64,000 nt of DNA from Ehretia macrophylla. Lineage: Eukaryota; Streptophyta; Magnoliopsida; Boraginales; Ehretiaceae. Both the position numbers and the translations under genes were made by a program. The notes under the pieces were generated by a model. The model was given only the letters and a program-made list of their open reading frames with translations, made no database searches and was not told the DNA's origin. The stretch covers positions 62,259,850 through 62,323,849 of the forward strand of contig CM075770.1 of the NCBI GenBank assembly GCA_037974665.1, given 5' to 3'. Shown here piece by piece: positions 1 through 13,839 of this stretch. Numbering within the stretch: the stretch's first letter is position 1; each line of letters begins with the position of its first letter.

Positions 1-2435
1 GGCAATATAAAACATATTGAGAAAATTTAAAGTTAAATAAATTTAGTTATTTAATATAAAATTAATTAATTTATAATTTTTTATAACAAATTTTAGATTT
101 TGAATAACACTTTATAGCCCCATGGTGGCCATTGGTCACCAAACGGCGGCAAAAAGTAAAAGTTTGATGGTCATTTGGTCGCCAATAGATATGAAGGGCT
201 ACAAATGAAAAATATAAATCAAATTGTTTAAATAAATAAATAAATTCATTTATTTAGAATAAAATTAATAATATAAATCAAAAGTTATTTTTAGTTAATA
301 TAAAACATATTTACAAAATTTAATGTTAAATAAATGTAGTTATTTAATATGAAATTAAATACTTTATAATTTATTATAACAAATTTATGTTTTTGAATAC
401 GATTTTCTAGTCCCGTGGTGTCGATTGCCAACCAAACGACAACAAAAAGTAAAAGTTTGGTGATCATTTGTTCGCTAATAGATATGAAGGGGCAACAAAT
501 TAAAATGTTAAATCAAATTTTTTATACAAATAAATAAATTAATTTATTTAGAATAAAATTAATAATATAAATTAAAAGTTGTTTTTAGATAATTTAAAAC
601 ATATTTACAAAATTTAATGTTAAAGAAATTTAATTATTTAATATATAATTAATTAATTTATAATTTTAATAACAAATTTTAGTTTTTGAATACCATTTTG
701 TAGCCCCGTGGTGGCCATTGGCCACCAAATGACGACAAAAAATAAACGTTTGGTCGCCATTTGGTCGCCAATAGATATGAATGGGCTACAAATGAAAAAT
801 ATAAATCAAAATGTTTATATAAATAAATAAATTCATTTATTTGGATAAAATTAATAATATAAATCAAAAGTTGTTTTGAGTTATTATAAAACATATTTAT
901 AAAATCTAATGTTAAATAAATTTAGTTATTGAATAATAAATTAATTAATTTATAATTTATTATAACAAATTTTAGTTTTTAAATAACACTATGTAGCCCC
1001 GTGGTGGCCATTGGTCACCAAACGTCGACAAAAAGGAAAAGTTTGGTGGTCATTTGGTCGCCAATAGATATGAAGGGGCTACAAATGAAAAATATAAATC
1101 AAATTGTTTATATAAATAAATAAATTAATTTATATAGATTTAAATTAATAATATAAATCAAGAGTTGTTTTTGGATAATATAAAACATATTTAGAAAAAT
1201 TTAATGTTAAATAAATATAGTTATTTAATATAAAATTAATTACTTTATAATTTATTATAACAAATTTATGTTTTTTAATACAATTTTGTACTCCAGTGGT
1301 GGCGATTGGCCGCCAAACGACAGCAAAAAGTAAAAGTTTGGTGGCCATTTGGTCGCTAATAGATATGAAGGGGCTACAAATTAAAAAATATAAATCAAAT
1401 TGGTTATACAAATAAATAAATTCATTTATATAGAATAAAATTAATAATATAAATCAAAAGTTGTTTTTAGGTAATAGAAAACCTATTTAGAAAATTTAAT
1501 GTTAAATAAATTTAATTAATTAATATAAAATTAATTAATTTATAATTTATTATAAAAAAATTTAGTTTTTGAATACCATTTTGTAGCCTCGTGGCCAAAC
1601 GGCAACAAAAAGTAAAAGTTTGGTGGCCATTTGGTCGCCAATAGATATGAAGGGGCTACTAACGAAAAATATAAATCAAAATGTTTAAATAGATAAATAA
1701 ATTCAATTATTTAGATAAAATTAATAATATAAATCAATAGTAGTTTTTAAATAATATAAAGCGGGTTTACCAAATTTAATGTTAAATAAATTTAGTTATT
1801 TATTATAAAATTAAATAATTTATAATTTATTATAACAAATTTTACTTTTTGAATACCATTTTGTAGCCCCGTGGTGGCCATTGGTCACCAAACGGCAACA
1901 AAAAGAAAAAGTTTGGTGGCCATTTGGTCGCCATTAGATATGAAGAGGCTACAAGTGAAAAATATAAATCAAAATGTTTATATAAATAAATAAATTCTTT
2001 TATTTTGATAAAATTAATAATATAATTCAAAAGTTTTTTTTAGATAATATAAAACATATTTACAAAATTTAATGTTAAATAAATTTAGTTTTTTATTATA
2101 AAATTAATTAATTTATAATTTATTATAACAAATTTTAGTTTTTGAATACCATTTTTAGCCCTGTGGTGGCCATTGGCCACCAAACGGCGACAAAAAGTAA
2201 GGGTTTGGTGGCCATTTGGTCGCCAATAGAAATGAAGAGGCTATAAATGAAAAATATAAATCAAAAAGTTTATATAACTAAATAAATTCATTTATTTAGA
2301 TAAAATTAATAATATAAATCAAAAGTTGTTTTTAGACAACATAAAACTTATTTATAAAATTTAATGTTAAATAAATTTAGTTATTTAATATAAAATTAAT
2401 TAATTTATAATTTATTATAACAAATTTTAGTTTTT

Positions 2436-5400
2436 GAATAACACTTTGTAGTCCCGTGGTGGCCATTGGTCACCAAACGGCAACAAAAAGTAAAAATTTA
2501 GTTGTCATTTGATCGCCAATAGATATGAAGGGGCTACAAATGAAAAATATAAATCAAATTGTTTATATAAATAAATAAATTCATTTATTTAGAATAAAAT
2601 TAATAGTATAATCAAAAGTTGTTTCTAGATATTATAAAAGATATTTACAAAATTTAATGTTAAATAAATTTAGTTATTTAATATTAAATTAATTACTTTA
2701 TAATTTATTATAACAAATTAATGTTTTTGAATACGATTTTGTATTCCCGTGGTGGCGATTGGCCACCAAATTGTGGCAAAAAGTAAAAGTTTGGTGGCCA
2801 TTTGGTGGCCATTTGGTCGCAAATAGATATGAAGGGCTACAAATTAAAAAAATAAATTAAATTATTTATACAAATAAATTAATTCATTTATATTGAATAA
2901 ACTTAATAATATAAATAAAAAGTTGTTTTAAGATAATATAAAACATAATTACAAAATATAATGATAAATAAATTTAATTAATTAATATAAAATTTATTAA
3001 TTTATAATTTATTATAAAAAAATTTAGTTTTTGAATACCATTTTGTAACCCCGTGTTGGCCATTGGCCAACAAACGGCGACAAAAAGTAAAAGTTTGGTG
3101 GCCATTTGGTTGCCAATAGATGTAAAGTGGATACAAATGAAAAATATAAATCAAAATGTTCATATATAAAAATAAATTCAATTATTTATATAAAATTAAT
3201 AATATAACTCAAAAGATGTTTTTAGACAATATAAAACATATTTACAAAATTTAATGTTAAATAAATTTATTTATTTTTTGTAAAATTAAATAATTTATAA
3301 TTTATTATAACAAATTTTAATTTTTGAATACCATTTTGTAGCCCCGTGGTGGCCATTGGCCACCAAACGACGACAAAAAGTAAAAGTTTAGTGGCCATTT
3401 GGTCGCCAATAGATATAAAGGGGCTACAAATGAAAAATATAAATCAAATTGTTTATATAAATAAATAAATTCATTTATTTAGATATAATTAATAATATAA
3501 ATCAAAAGTTGTTTTTAGAGAATATAAAATATATTTATAAAATTTAATGTTAAATAAATTTAGTTATTTAATATAAAATTAATTAATTTATAATTTATTA
3601 TAACAAATTTTAGTTTTTGAATGACACTTTGTAGCCCCGTGGTGGCCATTGGTCACCAAACGGTGGCAAAAAGTAAAAGTTTGATGGTCATTTGGTCGCC
3701 AATAGTTATGAAGGGCTACAAATGAAAAATATAAATCAAATTGTTTAAATAAATAAATAAATTCATTTATTTGGAATAAAATTAATAATATAAATCAAAA
3801 GTTGTCTTTAGATAATATAAAACATATTTACAAAATTTAATGTTAAATAAATTTAGTTATTTAATATGAAATTAATTACTTTATAATTTATTATAACAAA
3901 TTTATGTTTTTGAATAAGATTTTGTAGTCCCGTGGTGTCGATTGCCCACCAAACAACAACAAAAAGTAAAAGTTTGGTGGCCATTTGTTCGCTAATAGAT
4001 ATGATGGGGCAACAAATTAAAAATATAAAACAAATTATTTATACAAATAAATAAATTCATTTATTTAGAATAAAATTACTGATATAAATCAAAAGTTGTT
4101 TTTAGATAATTTAAAACATATTTACAAAATTTAATGTTAAAGAAATTTAATTAATTAATATATAATTAATTATAAACAAATTTTAGTTTTTGAATACAAT
4201 TTTGTAGCCCCGTGGTGGCCATTGGCCACCAAATGGTGACAAAAAATAAAAGTTTGGTTGCCATTTGGTCACCAATAGATATGAAGGGGCTACAAATGAA
4301 AAATATAAATCAAAATGTTTATATAAATAAATAAATTCATTTAATTGGATAAAATTAATAATATAAATCAAAAGTTGTTTTGAAATAATAAAAAACATAC
4401 TTATAAAATTTAATTTTAAATAAATTTAGTTATGTAATATAAAACTAATTAATTTATAATTTATTATAACAAATTTTAGTTTTTGAATACCATTTTGTAG
4501 CCACGTGGTGGCCATTTGCCGCCAAACGGTGACAAAATGTAATAGTTTGGTGGCTATTTGGTTGCCAATAGAAATGAAGAGGCTACAAATGAAAAATATA
4601 AATCAAAAAGTTTATATAACTAAATAAATGCATTTATTTAGATTAAATTAATAAAATAATCAAAAAAATTTTAGACAATATAAAACATATTTATAAAATT
4701 TAATGTTAAATAAAATTAGTTATTTAATATAAAATTAATTAATTTATAATTTTTTATAACAAATTTTAGTTTTTGAATAACACTTTATAGCCCCGTGGTG
4801 GCCATTGGTCACCAAACGGCGGCAAAAAGTAAAAGTTTGATGGTCATTTGGTCGCCAATAGATATGAAGCGCTGCAAATGAAAAATATAAATCAAATTGT
4901 TTAAATAAATAAATAAATTCATTTATTTAGAATAAAATTAATAATATAAATCAAAAGGTAATTTTAGATAATATAAAACATATTTACAAAATTTAATGTT
5001 AAATAAATTTAGTTATTTAATATGAAATTATTTACTTTATCATTTATTATAACAAATTTATGTTTTTGAATACGATTTTCTTGTCCCGTGGTGTCGATTG
5101 CCCACCAAACGACGACAAAAAGTGAAAGTTTGGTGGCCATTTGTTCGCTAATAGATATGAAGGGCCAACAAATTAAAAATATAAATCAAAATGTTTATAT
5201 AAATAAATAAATTCATTTATTTAGATAAAATTAATAATATAAATCAAAAGTTGTTTTTAGATAATATAAAACATATTTATAAAATTTAATGTTAAATAAA
5301 TTTAGTTATTTAATATAAAATTAATTAATTTATAATTTATTATAACAAATTTTAGTTTTTGAATAACAGTTTGTAGCCCCGTGGTGGCCATTGGTCACCA

Positions 5401-5652
5401 AACGGCGGCAAAAAGTAAAAGTTTGATGGTCATTTGGTCGCCAATAGATATGAAGGGCTACAAATGAAAAATATAAATCAAATTGTTTAAATAAATAAAT
5501 AAATTCATTTATTTAGATAAAATTAATAATATAAATCAAAAGTTGTTTTTAGACAATATAAAACTTATTTATAAAATTTAATGTTAAATAAATTTAGTTA
5601 TTTAATATAAAATTAATTAATTTATAATTTATTATAAAAAATTTTAGTTTTT
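2436..5652. repeat. 11-monomer higher-order unit, copy 1
   Basis: Eleven monomers starting at the GAATA motif, in class order B C A A B C A A B C B. Private variants identify the unit: AAATTTAGTTGTCATTT and GTTTCTAGATATT in monomer 1, TTATATTG in monomer 2, GTAACCCC in monomer 3 and AGAGAATATAAAATATATTT near monomer 4/5. The same variants occur in the same order about 3,215 bp downstream, so this and the next entry are a tandem duplication of the whole set. Confidence 0.8.
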
Positions 5653-8600
5653 GAATAACACTTTGTAGTCCCGAGGTGGCCATTGGTCAACAAACGGCGA
5701 CAAAAAGTAAAAATTTAGTTGTCATTTGGTCGCCAATAGATATGAAGGGGCTACAAATGAAAAATATAAATCAAATTGTTTATATAAATAAATAAATTCA
5801 TTTATTTAGAATAAAATTAATAGTATAATCAAAAGTTGTTTCTAGATATTATAAAACATATTTACAAAATTTAATGTAAAATAAACTTAGTTATTTAATA
5901 TAAAATTAATTACTTTATAATTTATTATAACAAATTTATGTTTTTGAATATGATTTTGTTGTCCCGTGGTGGTGATTGGCCACCAAACGATGGCAAAAAG
6001 TAAAAGTTTGGTGCGCATTTGGTCGCTAATAGATATGAAGGGCTACAAATTAAAAATTTAAATAAAATTGTTTTTCCAAATTAATTAATTCATTTATATT
6101 GCATAAAATTAATATTATAAGTCAAAAGTTGTTTCTAGATAATAGAAAACATATTTACAAAATTTAATGTTAAATAAATTTAGTTATTTATTATAAAATT
6201 TAATAATTTATAATTTATTATAAAAAAAATGTAGTTTTTGAATACCATTTTGTAACCCCGTGGTGGCCATTGGCCACCAAACGGCGACAAAAAGTAAAAG
6301 TTTTGTGGACATTTGGTCGCCAATAGATATGAAGGGGCTACAAATAAAAAATATAAATCAAAATGTTTATATAAATAAATAAATTCATTTATTTAGATAA
6401 AATTAATAATATAAATCAAGAGATGTTTTTAGATAATATAATACATATTTAACAAATTTAATGTTAAATAAATTTAGTTATTTATTATAAAATTAAATAA
6501 TTTATAATTTATTATAACAAATTTTAATTTTTGAATACCATTTTTTAGCCCCGTGGTGGCCATTGGCCACCAAACGGCGACAAAAAGTTAAAGTTTGGTG
6601 GCCATTTGGTCGCCAATAGATACAAAGGGACTACAAATGAAAAATACAAATCAAATTGTTTATATAAATAAATAAATTCATTTATTTAGAATAAAATTAA
6701 TAATATAAATCAAAAGTTGTTTTCAGAGAATATAAAATATATTTATAAAATTTAATGCTAAATAAATTTAGTTATTTAATATAAAATTAATTAATTTATA
6801 ATTTATTATAACAAATTTTAGTTTTTGAATAACACTTTGTAGCCCCGTGGTGGCCATTGGTCACCAAACGGCGGCAAAAAGTAAAAGTTTGGTGGTCATT
6901 TGGTCGCCAATAGATATGAAGGGCTACAAATGAAAAATATAAATCAAATTGTTTAAATAAATAAATAAATTCATTTATTTAGAATAAAATTAATAATATA
7001 AATCAAAAGTTGTTTTTAGATAATATAAAACATATTTACAAAATTTAATGTCAAATAAATTTAGATTTTTAATATGAAATTAATTACTTTATAATTTATT
7101 ATAACAAATTTATGTTTTTGAATATGATTTTGTAGTCCCGTGGTGTCGATTGCCCACCAAACAACGACAAAAAGTAAAAGTTTGGTGGCCATTTGTTCGC
7201 TAACTGATATGAAAGGGCAACAAATTAAAAATATAAATCAAATTATTTATACAAATAAATAAATTCATTTAATTAAAATAAAATTAATAATATAAATCAA
7301 AGTTGTTTTTAGATAATTTAAAACATATTTAAAAAATTTAATGCTAAAGAAATTTAATTAATTAATATATAATTAATTATAAACAAATTTTAGTTTTTGA
7401 ATACCATTTTGTAGCCCCGTGGTGGCCATTGGCCACCAAACGGTGACAAAAAATAAAAGTTTGGTTGCCATTTGGTCACCATTAGATATGAAGGGGCTAC
7501 AAATGAAAAATATAAATCAAAATGTTTATATAAATAAATAAATTCATTTAATTGGATAAAATTAATAATATAAATCAAAAGTTGTTTTGAGATAATATAA
7601 AACATATTTATAAAATTTAATGTTAAATAAATTTAGTTATTTAATATAAAATTAATTAATTTATAATTAATTATAACAAATTTTAGTTTTTGAATACCAT
7701 TTTGTAGCCCCGTGGTGGCCATTGGCCACCAAATGGCGACAAAAAGTAATAGTTTGGTGGCCATTTGGTCGCCAATAGATATGGAGAGGCTACAAATGGA
7801 AAATATAAATCAAAAAGTTTATATAACTAAATAAATTCATTTATTTAGATAAGATTAATAATATAAATCAAAATTTGTTTTTAGACAATATAAAACATAT
7901 TTATAAAATTTAATGTTAAATAAATTAAGTTATTTAATATAAAATTAATTAATTTATAATTTGTTATAACAAATTTTAGTTTTTGAATAACACTTTGTAG
8001 CCCCGTGGTGGCCATTGGTCACCAAACAGCGACAAAAAGTAAAAGTTTCGTGATCATTTGGTCGCCAAAAGATATGAAGGGGGCTACAAATGAAAAATAT
8101 AAATCAAATTGTTTAAATAAATAAATAAATTCATTTATTTAGAATAAAATTAATAATATAAATCAAAAGTTATTTTTAGATAATATAAAACATATTTACA
8201 AAATTTAATGTTAAATAAATTTAGTTATTTAATATGAAATTATTTACTTTATCATTTATTATAACAAATTTATGTTTTTGAATACGATTTTCTTGTCCCG
8301 TGGTGTCGATTGCCCACCAAACGACGACAAAAAGTGAAAGTTTGGTGGCCATTTGTTCGCTAATAGATATGAAGGGCCAACAAATTAAAAATATAAATCA
8401 AAATGTTTATATAAATAAATAAATTCATTTATTTAGATAAAATTAATAATATAAATCAAAAGTTGTTTTTAGATAATATAAAACATGTTTATAAAATTTA
8501 GTGTTAAATAAATTTAGTTATTTAATATGAAATTAATTGATTTTTAATATATTATAACAAATTTTATTTCTTGAATAACACTTTGTAGCCCCGTGGTGGC

Positions 8601-8865
8601 CATTGGTCACCAAACGGCGGCAAAAAGTAAAAGTTTGATGGTCATTTGGTCGCCAATAGATATGAAGGGGCAACAAATGAAAAATATAAATCAAAATGTT
8701 TATATAAATAAATAAATTCATTTATTTAGATAAAATTAATAATATAAATCAAAAGTTGTTTTTAGATAATATAAAACATATTTATAAAATTTAATGTTTA
8801 ATAAATTTAGTTATTTAATATAAAATTAATTAATTTATAATTTATTATAACAAATTTTAGTTTTT
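5653..8865. repeat. 11-monomer higher-order unit, copy 2
   Basis: Directly adjoins copy 1 with the same class order and the same private variants, offset by 3,213-3,217 bp. The class C monomers near 5071 and 8283 share the rare string GATTTTCTTGTCCCGTGG. The next monomer, at 8866, does not follow the unit pattern, so I see two copies only. Confidence 0.8.
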
Positions 8866-11719
8866 GAATACTACTTTGTAGCCCGGTGGTGGCCATTGGT
8901 TACCAAACGGTGACAAAAAGGAAAAATTTGGTCGCCATTTGGTCGCCAATAGATATGAAGGGGCTACAAATGAAAAATATAAATCAAAATATTTATATAA
9001 ATAAATAAATTCATTTATTTAGATAAAATTAATAATATAAATCAAAAGTTGTTTTTAGATAATATAATACTTATTTACAAAATTTAATGTTAAATAAATT
9101 TAGTTATTTAATATAAAATTAATCAATTTATAATTTATCATAACAAATTTTAGTTTTTGAATATCATTTTGTAGCCCCGTGGTGGCCATTGGCCACCAAA
9201 CGGCGACAAAAAGTAAAAGTTTGGTCGCGATTTGGTCGCCAATAGACATGAAGGACTACAATTGAAAAATATAAAACAAAATGTTTATATAAATAAATAA
9301 ATTCATGTATTTGGATAAAATTAATAATATAAATCAAAAGTTGTTTTGAGATAATATAAAACATATTAATAAAATTTAATGTTAAATAAATTTAGTTATT
9401 TAATATAAAATTAATTAATTTAAAATTTATTATAACAAATTTTAGCTTTTGAATACCATTTTGTTGCCCCGTGGTGGCCATTGGCCACCAAACGGTGACA
9501 AAAAGTAAAAGTATGGTGGCCATTTGGTCGCCCATAGATATGAAGGGGATACAAATAAAAAATATAAATCAAAATGTTTATATAAATAAATAAATAAATT
9601 TATTTATATAAAATTAATAATACAAATCAAAAGTTGTTTTTAGATAATATAAAACTTATTTATAAAATTTAATGTTAAATAAATTTAGTTATTTAATGTA
9701 AAATTAATTAATTTATAAGTGATTATCACAAATTTTAGTTTTTGAATAAAACTTTGTAGCCCCGTGGCGGCCATTGGTCACCAAATGGCGACAAAAAGTA
9801 AAAGTTTGTTGGTCATTTGGTCGCCAATAGATATGAAGTGGATACAAATGAAAAATATAAATCAAATTGTTTATATAAATAAATAAATTCATTTATATTG
9901 AATAAAATTAATAATATAAATCAAAAGTTGTATTTAGATAATATAAAGCATATCTACAAAATTTAATGTTAAATAAATTTAGTTATTTAATATAAAATTA
10001 ATTACTTTATAATTTAATATAAGAACTTTATGTTTTTGAATATGATTTTGTAGTCATGTGGTGGCAATTGTCCACCAAACGACGACAAAAAGTAAAAGTT
10101 TGATAGGCATTTGTTCGCTAATAGATATGAAGGCGCAACAAATTAAAAATATAAATCAAAGTGTTTATAGAAATAAATAAATTCATTTATTTAGAATAAA
10201 ATTAATAATATAAATCAAAAGTTGTTTTTAGATAATATAAGACATATTTACAAAATTTATTGTTAAATAAAATTATTTAATTTATAAGTTATTATAACAA
10301 ATTTTAGTTTTTGAATACCATTTTGTAGCCCTGTGGTGGCCATTGGCCATCAAACGGTGACAAAAAGTAAAAGTTTGGTGGCCATTTGGACGCCAATAGA
10401 CATGAAGGGGCTACAAATGAAAAATATAAATCAAATTGTTTATATAAATAAATAAATTCATTTATTTAGAATAAAATTAATAATATAAATCAGAAGTTGT
10501 TTTTAGATAATATAAAGCATATTTACAAAATTTAATGTTAAATAAATTTAGTTATTTAATATAAAATTAATTACTTTATAATTTATTATAACGAATTTAT
10601 GTTTTTGAATACGATTTTGTAGTCCTGTGGTGGCAATTGGCCACCAAACGACGACAAAAAGTAAAATTTTGGTGGCCATTTGTTCGCTAATAGATATGTA
10701 GGGGCAACAATTTAAAAATATAAATCAAATTGTTTATAAATTCATTTATTTAGAATAAAATTAATAATATAAATCAAAAGTTGTGTTTTTAGATAATATA
10801 AAACATATTTGAAAATTTTAATGTTGAATAAATTTAGTTATTTAATGTAAAATTAATTAATTTATTATTGATTATAACAAATTTTAGTTATTGAATACCA
10901 TTTGTAGCCCCGTGGTGGCCATTGGCCACCAAACGGTGACAAAAAGTAAAAGTTTGGTGCCCATTTGGTCGCCAAGATATATAAAGGGGCTACAAATTAA
11001 AAATATAAACCAAATTGTTTATATAAATAAATAAATTTATTTATTTAGAATAAAATTAATAATATAAATCAAAAGTTGTTTTTAGATAAAATAAAACAAA
11101 TTTACAAAATTTAATGTTAAATAAATTTAGTTAATTAATATAAAATTAATTAATTTATAATTTATTATAACAAATTTTAGTTTTTGAATACCATTTTGTA
11201 GCCCCGTGTTGGCCATTGGCCACCAAACGGTGACAAAATGTAAAAGTTTGGTGGCCATTTGGTCGCCAATATATATGAAGGGGCTACAAATTGAAAATAT
11301 AAATCAAATTTTTTATATAAATAAATAAATTCATTTATTTAGAATAAAATTAATAATATAAATCAAAAGTTGTTTTTAGATAAAATAAAACATATTTACA
11401 AAATTTAATGTTAAATAAATTTAGATAATTAATATAAAATTAATTAATTTATAATTTATTATAACAAATTTTAGTTTTTGAATACCATTTTGTAGCTCCC
11501 TGGTGGCCGCAACAAAAAGTAAAAGCTTGGTGGCCATTTGCTCGCCAATAGATATGAAGGGGCTACAAATTAAAAATATAAATCAAAAGTTGTTTTTAGA
11601 TAATATAAAACATATTTACAAATTTTAATTTTAAATAAATTTAGTTATTTAATATAAAATTAAATAGTTTATAATTTATTATAACAAATTTCAGTTTTTG
11701 AATACCATTTTGTAGCCCC

Positions 11720-11975
11720 TGTGTAACGCCCCGATCCCTCACGAGACCGGAGTTCCCAATTCCATTCCCAAGGCACAAGAAACGAGGAAAAACCGACGAA
11801 GCCTCCCCTATTTATAGGACAATCCAAAACATGTAAACAATATTTATAACTACAAAACTATGGTCTAACTCCATTCACCCAATCAAGCATACACGACCAA
11901 TAAACAATAACATAGTCCATTAAGTTATTACAGACCACCTACAAATCAAATACAAACAAGATCCAATACAATTAC
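11720..11975 (-). mobile_element. LTR fragment X (end of a minus-strand LTR)
   Basis: The fragment begins TGTAACGCCCCGATCC, which on the minus strand is an LTR end of the form GGGATCGGGGCGTTACA. It has the layout of the U5 end of element M's LTR, for example a run around AAGTTATTACA, but the sequence is clearly different. It is therefore a piece of another, diverged chromovirus-like LTR. Only about 255 bp survive. Its left edge abuts satellite directly and I see no matching target duplication. It is a fossil fragment with no coding content. Confidence 0.6.
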
Positions 11976-13839
11976 TGTGAGACCCCGGTCCCGAATTTAT
12001 GTGCAAATACTTGTTTAATTGTTATTTATGTGCATTTGATTATTTAAATTGTAAATTACACGCTTTTACTTGTTTAAATTGATTATTTGTCACATAATGT
12101 ATAATTTCATGTTTATTTCTTTTGTTACATGAAATATGTGCATTCATATTATTTTCATAAGAATTTTTAGTGAGAATTGCATTTAAAGTGTTTTAAGTTC
12201 TGTTTATTAATCTTTCTCCTAAAATTTTTAAAACTAGTCTTTTAAACATTTTAAAAAACTAGTCTACCATTATATTTTGATTATTGGTTTAGAAAAAAAT
12301 TGAATTTGCAACAAAATATGAGATTAAAGTTGAGTTTTAGCGTGTTAAAATAACGTTTTTAAAGCAAATAGTGATTTTCCACTCACATATATTATCCTTT
12401 GATCCTTTGATTTCATTTTAACACCCTACAACTTCAAAATCAGCCAAAAAACACTCCAAATCAGCCACCAAACCCTTATTACGGGAATAGTAAATTTTAT
12501 GCAATTTTGGCTCTTTAAAGGTGTAAATGAAGGAGTTTGAAGCTCAAATCGTATATTCGGACTCATCTTGGCGTCCTCTATCTTTCTACTATTCGTTTTT
12601 CGCATTTCGGAACAAAAACTTTGTGAGGAATTTTTGCATTTTCATAGAGTTTTAAAGTTTATGTTCAATTTTGCAATTTTCAGATTTTGCCATTAATGTA
12701 CCATAACATGCTTGATTCTTGTTCTATATAGTATTATTACATGCTAGAGACCTTGTATATGCATTGGTATAACTTGAAACTAAGTTTTTGACAAGATTTC
12801 ACATGTAGAAGATGATGAATAGTAAAAAACGTGAATAGTAAACTCTTGTGTGTTAGCTTAATTTATTGCTTCAAATATGCTTAAATAAGTATGTAGAGCA
12901 AACTTGTGTTGGTAGTTAGCTTCTTGAGTGGCTAGAAATGCAGAATTCAACTTGGAAATGATGATGAAGAGTGGTAAACTAGGGTTCCGAAAAAAAAAAG
13001 TTACAATTTAATTCGATTCGAGGCTTCTAGTAGTTAGGAATTAGGTCCTTGAGCATGGAAAAAATATTCGTTATACTTTCCATGTGAAAAATTTTAGAAA
13101 TTTGATCAAAATAGGCTACTTTAATTGGGAATTTCGGGGTTAACTCGAATCCGGGTACGTTTTGAGGTTATGGCTAGTCTTTATTAAGTATTGAAGCCTT
13201 AGAAGTGCCTTCGTTTCGCTTGTTTGGATTCCGGAATTGGTACTTGTAGTATAAACACACAAAGAAAAAATCGGGGATTTAATGATAAACGAGGTTTAAC
13301 GGGTGAACTCGAGGGTCCTTGGGGTGCCATAAGGTGTGGTTTGAAGGATAGGATAACTCATTTGGAAATCTTGAACCTTGCCTTTCGGTTTGGAGCTTAA
13401 TAGCAAAGATTGACAAAGGGGTTCGGGTTGAAAGTGAATCCAGGTACATTCGGGCATTAGGGCTAGTGTCTAGTAAGTGAGGAGGTGCTAGAAATGTATT
13501 CGCTTCGCTTAATTGAGCTCCGATTAGAGTACTTGTAGTGCAATGCATAAAGAGGTAAATTTGGACTTTTGGGGCAATTGTACTTTAAAGTGAGATTTCA
13601 AGGGCTTAAATGGTGTCATAAAGTGTCATTAGAGATGTAGTATAGTTAGATTTGAGATTCATTATCTTGTGTGAAGATTAGAATCTAATTTGTAAGCATT
13701 TTGAAGGAGTTTTGTTAGAGTTTATGTAAATTAGTTGAGCTTATTGCATGATTAGCTATTTGAGTTATTATAATTGTTATATTTATCTATTGAGTGAGTT
13801 ATAAATTGTAATTTGGGTGAATAAGCACGATAATAATTC
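11976..13839 (+). mobile_element. LTR fragment Y (left part of a plus-strand LTR)
   Basis: The fragment begins TGTGAGACCCCGGTCCCG, an LTR 5' end of the TGTGAC(A/G)CCC type. About 1.86 kb follows in the same order of landmarks as the P and Z LTRs: a TTTTTAGTGA tract, a short exon-like stretch, GATGAATAGT, CTAGGGTT, then a GGTACGTTTTG-type tract. It differs too much from P's 3' LTR (16086 onward) to be its partner copy. The right end runs straight into polymerase sequence of P near 13840. No reading frame in it looks like a gene. Confidence 0.6.

Larger units (their letters stand above)
1..11719. repeat. Satellite array, left arm (~293-bp monomer)
   Basis: About 40 head-to-tail monomers with a period close to 293 bp; the window opens inside a monomer. 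Each has an AT-rich body of about 200 bp and a GC-rich core opening with TTTGTAGCCCC and closing with GGGGCTACAAA. Three classes are readable. Class A has GAATACCATTTTG and GGCCATTGGCCACC. Class B has GAATAACACTTTG, GGTCACC and GGTGGTCATT. Class C has GAATACGATTTTG, TAGTCCC, GGCGATTGG and TTCGCTAATAG, and continues GCAACAAATTAAA. The body has a short dyad, AAATAAAT-TC-ATTTATTT. I see no gene here. The arm ends at the first base of the retrotransposon stack, inside the GC-rich core of its last monomer. Confidence 0.97.

Noticed and set aside
679-9364. Recurring minus-strand reading frames of 60-71 codons in the left arm, with similar translations
   Set aside because: They recur with the satellite period, translate the AT-rich body and palindromic core, and drift freely. 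They are shadows of the repeat, as are those between 32.6 and 58.7 kb.
13279-13548. 89-codon minus-strand frame in LTR fragment Y
   Set aside because: It lies inside LTR sequence, matches no family I know, and has no start or context signal.
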